This document shows positions 58,542 through 64,000 of a stretch of 64,000 bases of DNA, piece after piece. Positions within the stretch are counted from its first letter, which is position 1; every line of letters begins with the position of its first letter. The notes below the pieces were generated by a model. The model was not told the origin of the DNA, ran no database searches, and worked only from the letters and a program-made list of their open reading frames with translations. Position numbers and translations under genes: made by a program. Source of the DNA: Sabulibacter ruber (GTDB lineage: Bacteria; Bacteroidota; Bacteroidia; Cytophagales; Hymenobacteraceae); the NCBI RefSeq assembly GCF_017355955.1, contig NZ_JAFFID010000004.1:183380-247379 (forward strand), given 5' to 3'.

Positions 58542-59426
58542 TTAATGCATTTTTACTTTGTTACCGAAATATCGCCGCAGCCAGTTGGCCAGCAGGTTGG
58601 CCACCAGCACAATCACAATCAGTACGAAAGCCGTTCCGTATGCCATGGCTCTGGAGGCTTCAATGTTGGTACCGCTGGTGGAGATTACGTACAAATGGTA
58701 CGGCAAGGCCATAACCTGGTCAAAGATACTGGTTGGCAGTTTGGGCAGGAAGTACGCCGCTACTGTGAACAGGATAGGAGCCGTCTCGCCGGAAACCCTG
58801 CCAATGGAAAGAATCAGACCGGTGATGATGTTAGGGAAGGCCATAGGAAGCACTACCCGGCTGGTGGTTTGCCATTTAGTGGCCCCCAAAGCCAGCGAGC
58901 CAATCCGGAAGGAATTGTCAATGGCTTTCAAGGATTCCTCCGTGGTTCTGATCACGACGGGCAAGGCCAGCAACCCTAAAGTCAAGGAACCAGCCAGAAT
59001 AGAATCCCCGAACCCGAACTGGTGCACAAACAAAGCCATCCCAAACAAACCGAACACAATAGACGGAATACCGGCCAGGTTATTGGTCATGAGTTTCACA
59101 AACCGCTTGAACCAGCTGTCTTTGGCGTACTCATTGATGTAGATGCCCGAGAGAATGCCGATGGGGAACGCGAACAGCATGCTGCCCGCCACCAGGCAAA
59201 GGGTACCCACAATGGCCGGGAAAATACCGCCTTCGGTCATGCCTTCGCGCGGGGCCTCGGTAAGGAAATCCCAGCTGATGACGGAGATGCCCCTCACCAG
59301 AATAAAACCCAGTATCACAATCAGGATGGCTACAACGGCGAAGCTGAGCAGCCTGAAGATAAAGAAGGCAATGCTCTGGGAAAGCCGCTTGCTTTTATTT
59401 GAAGAAGGATTGCTTCCGAAACTCAT
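58542..59426 (-). CDS. pstA: Phosphate ABC transporter permease PstA
   Basis: Inner-membrane permease, 294 residues, with six predicted helices and the coupling-helix motif near 185 (EESLKAIDNSFRIGSLALGATKWQTTSRVVLP) that contacts PstB. The AGIPSIVFGLFG motif near 120 matches PstC/PstA. It starts 3 nt after the pstC stop, implying tight co-translation. No odd features; the length and helix count are normal. Confidence 0.97.
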   Translation of the reverse strand: MSFGSNPSSNKSKRLSQSIAFFIFRLLSFAVVAILIVILGFILVRGISVISWDFLTEAPREGMTEGGIFPAIVGTLCLVAGSMLFAFPIGILSGIYINEYAKDSWFKRFVKLMTNNLAGIPSIVFGLFGMALFVHQFGFGDSILAGSLTLGLLALPVVIRTTEESLKAIDNSFRIGSLALGATKWQTTSRVVLPMAFPNIITGLILSIGRVSGETAPILFTVAAYFLPKLPTSIFDQVMALPYHLYVISTSGTNIEASRAMAYGTAFVLIVIVLVANLLANWLRRYFGNKVKMH

Positions 59427-59429
59427 GGC

Positions 59430-60635
59430 TTATCTGTTAGCTTTCTTTTTAGTAGATACCAGGTCTACCGTCATGTTAATGGCCAGGGTCATCAGGAAGA
59501 GGATACAACCCAGCGCAAAGAGTGCCTGGAAATGGATACCTCCCTGCGGGGCCTCGCCCAACTCTGCGGCAATAGTAGCCGGAATGGTTCTTACCGGTTC
59601 CAGGAACGTATGCGGAATCACAGAGGCGTTACCAGTCACCATCAATACGGCCATGGTTTCGCCAATTGCCCGACCGATACCTAAAATGGCGGCCGTGGAA
59701 ATACCAGAGATAGAATACGGGATGATGACCCGGTAAATAGTCTGCCACTTGTTGGCGCCCAAAGCAAGACTGGCTTCCTTCATGGCGCGGGGTGTGGTAC
59801 GCATGGCGTCTTCTGAAACCGAGATAATAGTAGGAAGCGCCATAATGCCCAGGATAATACTTCCGGCCAGGGCCGTTTCACCCACTGGCAACCCAAACAC
59901 ATCCTGAATGAGCGGCACAATCACCACCAAGCCAAAGAAGCCATACACCACCGATGGAATACCGGCCAATAGCTCAATAACAGGCTTCAGGAAGTTTCTG
60001 ACTTTAGGATTGGCGATTTCGGCCAGGTAGATGGAGGTGGCCAAACCCAGCGGCAGGGCGATGAGGATAGCTCCCAGGCTTACCCACAGCGTACCCAAAA
60101 TGAGAGGTAAAACCCCCAGTTGAACCGCCGGTTGAATGGTAGGATACCACTCCTTTCCGCCCAAAAATCCGCCTACTGAGATGTTGTCCAGCTCAATTCG
60201 CCGGCCGGCGAAATCCTTGGCAAGGTATTCCTCTGGGAAAAAGGCCAGAATGGTAGGGTCTTTGGCTACCAGCTCGCTAAGGCGTTGGGGCAGGTATTCA
60301 AAGTTGGAGCCAATCTGTTCTTCGGTGTAGTAGTCGGTGATGTCGTCTACCTCAAACAGTTTGATGGGGGCATTGGCGCCGCCCAGTTGGTTCCAGTTGG
60401 TAATGTTCTGGTCAAAGATCTCCTTTACCTGGGAGGCTGTGAGTTCTTTCACCGGATTTTGCTTGTTAACGGCAATAACGGAGCCTTCCGCTACCGGCGT
60501 CTGGCTGAATACGCCCAAGCCTTCTTTGAAGAGGAAGAACACAATCAGCAGCACGGTAATACTGGTAACCGTGCCGCTGAGGGTGATCAATCCTTCTATT
60601 ACTCTTTCACCTAGGTTGTTGAAGTACCGTTTCAA
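59430..60635 (-). CDS. pstC: Phosphate ABC transporter permease PstC with periplasmic PBP-like insert
   Basis: 401 residues, longer than the usual roughly 300. The C-terminal 235 residues are an ordinary PstC permease (IPSVVYGFFG; EDAMRTTPRAMKEASLALGANKWQTIYRVIIP coupling helix). Between the first helix (about 20-40) and the second (about 175) lies a roughly 110-residue periplasmic loop (53-160) that resembles part of PstS: VNKQNPVKELTASQVKEIF followed by ITNWNQLGG, against VHPSNKVSQLTREQLEGIF and ITNWKEVGG in the neighbouring PstS. It keeps only one lobe-like segment and lacks the PstS phosphate loop. It is 25 nt downstream of pstS. Confidence 0.95.
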   Translation of the reverse strand: MKRYFNNLGERVIEGLITLSGTVTSITVLLIVFFLFKEGLGVFSQTPVAEGSVIAVNKQNPVKELTASQVKEIFDQNITNWNQLGGANAPIKLFEVDDITDYYTEEQIGSNFEYLPQRLSELVAKDPTILAFFPEEYLAKDFAGRRIELDNISVGGFLGGKEWYPTIQPAVQLGVLPLILGTLWVSLGAILIALPLGLATSIYLAEIANPKVRNFLKPVIELLAGIPSVVYGFFGLVVIVPLIQDVFGLPVGETALAGSIILGIMALPTIISVSEDAMRTTPRAMKEASLALGANKWQTIYRVIIPYSISGISTAAILGIGRAIGETMAVLMVTGNASVIPHTFLEPVRTIPATIAAELGEAPQGGIHFQALFALGCILFLMTLAINMTVDLVSTKKKANR

Positions 60636-60660
60636 GAGAATGGGATTAGGCGAAAAAAAA

Positions 60661-61548
60661 TTACTTGCTCAATGGGATGTAACCAATATCCTGTACCGTT
60701 TTCTGGCCTTCTTCAGACATGACGTAGTCTACAAAAGGCTTCACTTTGGCTTCTGCAGTAGCGTCATAGAAGAAGAACAGCGGACGGGAAATAGGATAGG
60801 TTTTGTTTTTAGCGGCCTCTACGCTTGGGGCCACAAATGTTTTGCCCTGGTCATAAGACACGGCCAACGCTTTCACTTCTTTGGTTTCATAGGCTAAGCC
60901 AATGTACCCAATGGCACCATTCGTCTGGCTCACCGACTGAACAATGGAACCCGTGGCAGGCATCATGAGAATACCGTTGGCGTAGTTCTTTTTGTCCATT
61001 ACGTGCTCTCTGAAGAACTCATAGGTCCCAGAGCTGGTCTCGCGGGAGTAAGGCACAATCTTCTCATCGGCACCGCCCACTTCTTTCCAGTTGGTGATTT
61101 TACCGGTGAAGATACCTTCCAGTTGCTCGCGGGTGAGTTGACTTACTTTGTTGCTTGGGTGAACCACCACAGAAAGGGCATCATAGGCAATAAGTGCTTC
61201 CTTTACGTCTTTCTTGGCGCCTTTCAGCTTCAGTTTCTCTTCGGTTTTCAAACCGCGGGAGGCCATGGCAATGTCAGTGGTGCCTTCCTGTAAGGCCGAA
61301 AGACCAACACCTGTACCACCGCCCACTACGGTTATGGCAGAACCGGCGTTTTTAGCCATGAACTTTTCGGCTTCCTGCTGAGCCAACGGGAGCACGGTGT
61401 CACTTCCCTTGATGGTGATGGTAGCCGCTCCGGTGGCAGATTTGTCAGCTTCAGTGTTCTCTTTCTTGGCATCGTTGCCGCCGCCACAAGCTCCCAGAAA
61501 CAAAGTAGCTATCAGAAAGCTGCTTATTTGGGTTTTGATGGATCTCAT
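60661..61548 (-). CDS. pstS: Phosphate-binding lipoprotein PstS
   Basis: Periplasmic phosphate receptor, 295 residues, lipobox LGAC with cysteine 21, so a membrane-anchored binding protein. The domain shows KGSDTVLPLAQQEAEKF near 48, the phosphate-binding GGTGVGLSAL near 78, MASRGL, the KITNWKEVGG segment and the SRETSSGTYEFF motif with its conserved arginine and serines near 165. It sits between the porin and pstC, with the porin-pstS gap only 43 nt. Type and function are certain. Confidence 0.97.
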   Translation of the reverse strand: MRSIKTQISSFLIATLFLGACGGGNDAKKENTEADKSATGAATITIKGSDTVLPLAQQEAEKFMAKNAGSAITVVGGGTGVGLSALQEGTTDIAMASRGLKTEEKLKLKGAKKDVKEALIAYDALSVVVHPSNKVSQLTREQLEGIFTGKITNWKEVGGADEKIVPYSRETSSGTYEFFREHVMDKKNYANGILMMPATGSIVQSVSQTNGAIGYIGLAYETKEVKALAVSYDQGKTFVAPSVEAAKNKTYPISRPLFFFYDATAEAKVKPFVDYVMSEEGQKTVQDIGYIPLSK

Positions 61549-61591
61549 AGGTTTAATTTTTAAATTATTACGTCAGTTTTGAAAAAATGTC

Positions 61592-62869
61592 TTAAAAGTT
61601 GAATTGGGCCTGCAAACGCAGAAGGCGTCCGTTCTGGCGGTTGTCCAGGCTTTTCCCGTCGCGGGAGGTACGGTCTGAGATGGTGTATTGGGTAGCCAGC
61701 TCAAAGTTGGGGAGAGGCTGCCATTCCACGCCAATCTCGGTTTCGTACACTCTGTTAAAGCGGGCATCGGTTTCGGCTTTCTTGCCGCCTTTGTAGTACT
61801 GGGCTTTCACAAACGGAATAAGGGTTTGCCCGCCTATTTTCATTTCATACATAGCCTGGGCATATCCGCCGTGCAGTGATTTGGTCTGAATGGTTCTGGT
61901 AGCCGCATCAAACTCAGGACCTTCCCCAACGTTGTACTCTGCCTGGAACCCGAAAGGCTGCGGGTACACCACTAAACTGGCGGCCACCCGGCGGTCTGTA
62001 AAGTTTCCTCCTTTGATATCTGAACTGCTTAACTGGTCTGAGGTAACGGTGTACACCCCAGTGTAGGCCTGTATACCGGGCTCTATGATCTGGCCGTTTT
62101 TAAGAGCAAACGGATAAGAAAGCCGGGCTACTATGTGCTGGTTGTTGTTGGCCTCTGGGCGGTTAGCGGTCTGGCCGTTGTACACACCCAACCCGAATAC
62201 GCCATAGTCGCCGGAGCCTTTGAAACGGCTGTTAGCCAGTTCACTGAATCTTTTTCTGATGTGCTCCGGAGCCCAGTAGAACATCACCCCTAAATCACGC
62301 TCGTTAGGAAGGGCGCTGTTCAAGGCATCGTTCCGGTCTAGCGTGAGGCGGTTCTGGCTGGACTGCATGTTCTCAAAGCCGTAAGGAATCTTGCTTTGAC
62401 CTACCCGCAGACGATACTCTTTCTTCTTATCTAAAGACAAATCAAAATAAGCGTCTCTGAGCTGGGCAAAGTGCAGGCTGGTGCTGCCTGATGGAGTAGA
62501 AGCCAAATCTGGCTGGATATAAATGTAAACGCGGTCATGCACGTTTCCGCTGAAAACCAGACGGGCCCGTCTGATCAGGAAGCCGCCTTTGTCGCCCACA
62601 GATTTATCGTACTCGGTCCGGAAGTTAGGATTGGTTTCCAGCAGGCGGTTATAGCGAATCTGAACATAGCCCCGCAATGAGATTTTGTCATACCAATGGG
62701 ATTTGGTGGCTTCGGGGGCTTTGGGTTTGGCTATCACTGAATCCTGGGCAGAAGTGATGGTTTCTTGCGCCTGGGCCATAGTAGCAGTAAGCATAAAAGC
62801 AGTGATAGCACTTATTTTTTGCAAATAAGATCTTATCTCTCTTTTGTTTATGGGTGAGAACATAAGCAA
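61592..62869 (-). CDS. Phosphate-selective porin (OprO/OprP family)
   Basis: 425-residue outer-membrane beta-barrel: an N-terminal signal peptide ending AMAQA, then a 16-stranded barrel with typical alternating strands (LRGYVQIRYNR, RARLVFSGNVHDRVYIYIQPDLA, YRLRVGQSKIPYGFENMQSSQNR) and a C-terminal aromatic residue (RLQAQFNF). The family contains OprO and OprP, which conduct phosphate and polyphosphate across the outer membrane. It is the first gene of the pst operon, giving outer-membrane, periplasmic and inner-membrane steps in one transcript. A leader of about 180 nt contains an intrinsic terminator. Confidence 0.9.
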   Translation of the reverse strand: MLMFSPINKREIRSYLQKISAITAFMLTATMAQAQETITSAQDSVIAKPKAPEATKSHWYDKISLRGYVQIRYNRLLETNPNFRTEYDKSVGDKGGFLIRRARLVFSGNVHDRVYIYIQPDLASTPSGSTSLHFAQLRDAYFDLSLDKKKEYRLRVGQSKIPYGFENMQSSQNRLTLDRNDALNSALPNERDLGVMFYWAPEHIRKRFSELANSRFKGSGDYGVFGLGVYNGQTANRPEANNNQHIVARLSYPFALKNGQIIEPGIQAYTGVYTVTSDQLSSSDIKGGNFTDRRVAASLVVYPQPFGFQAEYNVGEGPEFDAATRTIQTKSLHGGYAQAMYEMKIGGQTLIPFVKAQYYKGGKKAETDARFNRVYETEIGVEWQPLPNFELATQYTISDRTSRDGKSLDNRQNGRLLRLQAQFNF

Positions 62870-62990
62870 AAAGTGAATGAATAATTATATTAAAATTTGT
62901 AGCGCTCCCCGGATTTAGTCAGAATACAGAGATTGCTTTGGTAGGGTAAAAGTTCAGCAGGTATTGGTGCCAAGCCCTTGCACTACCATC

Positions 62991-63037
62991 AAAAAAAGAA
63001 CTGCTCCAAAACTGTAGTCTGCAGGTTTGGAGCAGTT
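62991..63037 (-). terminator. Terminator in the leader of the porin-pst operon
   Basis: Stem AACTGCTCCAAA (62999-63010) with 63026-63037, extended by an inner CTG/CAG pair. On the minus strand it is followed at once by CTTTTTTTG (62991-62998). It lies about 55 nt after the predicted transcription start and 122 nt before the porin ATG, with no gene upstream of it. Confidence 0.8.
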
Positions 63038-63052
63038 ACCTTTTTTCTGCTG

Positions 63053-63109
63053 CAAAAGTAGAGGGGGTGTATTGCCTGAATATTACTGCTATGTTAAGTA
63101 ATTGTTAAG
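63053..63109 (-). promoter_or_regulatory. Predicted Pho box and -7 box upstream of the porin-pst operon
   Basis: On the minus strand CTTAACA-ATTA-CTTAACA, a perfect 7-bp direct repeat with 11-bp period (63092-63109), 31 nt, then -7 box TACTTTTG (63053-63060). No -33 TTTG is present, as at the other two sites. Confidence 0.75.
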
Positions 63110-63453
63110 ACAAGCCTGTGTGTGGTAAACCGGGCTAAGCCTGCCGGTAAGAGACTATTGATGGGGTAGGAGTAGCTAAGGCGTGAGGACAATCCAAAGA
63201 ATTGCTAAATGGCAGTTGTTCTTCAATTAAGCCCGTTTAATGGTGCTTTGGTGATTTATACTAAGTATTCTATAGCGTTTTTGAGTTTAATTTTCACAAA
63301 CGGCTCAGAAACCGCTTGCTTAGGTGGCTTTCTTTTTATAATTTATTACCTCCTGGCAGGAACTCTATTTTTTCGTAAACTGTATGCATGTTAAAATATT
63401 CTTAAAATAATACTGTAAAAAGAGGAAGCCCCCGCCTTCATAAACTTTATTGT
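63110..63453. other. Intergenic spacer, no gene
   Basis: A 61-residue frame at 63209-63394 is not convincing. A weaker TTAAAA-N5-TTAAAA direct repeat (63391-63407, 11-bp period) lies 47 nt before the next gene. Confidence 0.45.
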
Positions 63454-63888
63454 ATGGCAAGAACTGTGTTGCTGATTGAGCCCTATGTTACCATTGGGAT
63501 GGATGCCAAAACTGATACTATGTATGTAGATTGGTGGGGCGATGTCACAAAGCAAAACGTGTTGGACGGATGCACCCTCATGCTTCAGATGCTGGATCAG
63601 GAGAAATGCACCAAGGTGTTAAACAACAATACCTACGTAACCGGGCATTGGAAATCCACGGCGCAATGGGCCTTCACCGAAGGATTCAAAGCCTTGGACA
63701 ATACCACCTGTACATGTTTTGCCTGGGTAAAACCTCCTATGAGCACCATGGAAGCCGATTACGTAAAACGGTTGAACGTGAAGAATGTGGAGGTGTGCAT
63801 CTTTGATAGCCTTTTAGCGGCAGAGAGATGGTTGCATGGGGCAGGGGTTAAGAAAACGCATCCTGCTTTACATGCCTTCGAGTATTAG
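63454..63888 (+). CDS. Hypothetical protein, possible STAS-like fold
   Basis: 144 residues, no confident family. The N-terminal part (VTIGMDAKTDTMYVDWWGDVTKQNVLDGCTLMLQMLDQEKCTKVLNNNT) and the C-terminal LNVKNVEVCIFDSLLAAERWL suggest an alpha/beta fold reminiscent of SpoIIAA/STAS proteins found in Hymenobacteraceae. It has five cysteines (C52, C65, two in TTCTC, one in VEVCIF) and is probably cytoplasmic, with no signal peptide. It is divergent from the porin-pst operon. A weak TTAAAA direct repeat lies upstream, so a link to phosphate control is possible but weak. Confidence 0.55.
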   Translation: MARTVLLIEPYVTIGMDAKTDTMYVDWWGDVTKQNVLDGCTLMLQMLDQEKCTKVLNNNTYVTGHWKSTAQWAFTEGFKALDNTTCTCFAWVKPPMSTMEADYVKRLNVKNVEVCIFDSLLAAERWLHGAGVKKTHPALHAFEY

Positions 63889-64000
63889 GGAGACTGGCAG
63901 AGAAGTCTGGTGATAGTTTTTCCATCATCATTTCTCAACTAACCATATGCAAGGCCAGGGAGTTTGTGGCGGGTGGTTGAAAATTGCCGCTACACAGGGC

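Noticed and set aside
63209..63394. 61-residue frame between the porin-pst promoter and the 63454 gene
   Set aside because: Repetitive hydrophobic content, no start context, no family.
63391..63407. TTAAAA-N5-TTAAAA direct repeat upstream of the 63454 gene
   Set aside because: It has the 11-bp period but not the TTAACA word and no good -7 box; kept only as a weak hint.

Overview
The window looks like the chromosome of a Bacteroidota bacterium of the Cytophagales, most likely a Hymenobacteraceae (Rufibacter/Pontibacter-like) member. The evidence is the moderate GC content, promoters with a TAnnTTTG -7 box (the two tRNA genes also have TTTG 19 bp upstream), TonB-dependent receptors with a carboxypeptidase-regulatory-like N-domain, a secreted nuclease with a type IX secretion (T9SS) tail, and an atpD-atpC pair apart from the other ATP synthase genes. 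I see no insertion sequence, prophage, CRISPR array or rRNA operon. Genus is an inference.

Layout. 0-18 kb is mainly housekeeping: a NrtR-like Nudix protein, typA, a DUF3050 protein, metG, a PhyH oxygenase, a glycosyltransferase, a quinone oxidoreductase, a lactonase, an MFS pump, pth, a cystathionine gamma-synthase-like enzyme and atpDC. 18-24 kb holds two tandem paralogues of unknown function, purL, tRNA-Gln, prs and rplY. 24-35 kb has a three-gene PglE-PglD-PglC-like sugar operon, ispE, an EamA transporter, an LptF/G permease, tgt, a GT2 glycosyltransferase overlapping an ECF sigma factor, rsmG and an AT-rich AAA+ ATPase. 35-43 kb carries a HEAT-cyclophilin lipoprotein, an MFS pump, an ABC exporter, and cysE/cysK, followed by tRNA-Ala.

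43-64 kb is the accessory-looking part. It has an Oar-like TonB receptor; a second TonB receptor paired with a lipoprotein built from four repeated modules; an NlpC/P60 lipoprotein; a YheT hydrolase; a T9SS-exported endonuclease I; and a complete porin-pstS-pstC-pstA-pstB-phoU operon. Three transcription units here (receptor plus lipoprotein, nuclease, porin-pst) share an upstream 18-bp direct repeat of the form TTAAY-N6-TTAACA, in the same orientation and at one-helical-turn-related distances from a -7 box. I read this as a Pho box and the region as a phosphate-scavenging regulon: DNA is cut outside the cell, product or phosphate is imported across the outer membrane, and Pst carries it across the inner membrane. 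The porin promoter also leads into an intrinsic terminator after about 55 nt, suggesting attenuation or a small RNA. PstC carries a PstS-like half domain in its first periplasmic loop.

Three layers of non-coding repeats run through the window. (1) About 24 copies of a roughly 40-nt imperfect palindrome, called P40 here (ideal half CGTTTYAGGCCTGTTTTC), lie almost exclusively at gene boundaries and often touch intrinsic terminators. (2) Tandem repeats with a strict 7-nt period in several sequence families abut start or stop codons; two sets form intercistronic hairpins (atpD/atpC and tgt/LptF-G). (3) Four mosaic islands of 150-260 bp are built from shuffled short palindromes. Promoter, Pho-box and repeat calls were made by eye, without alignment tools.
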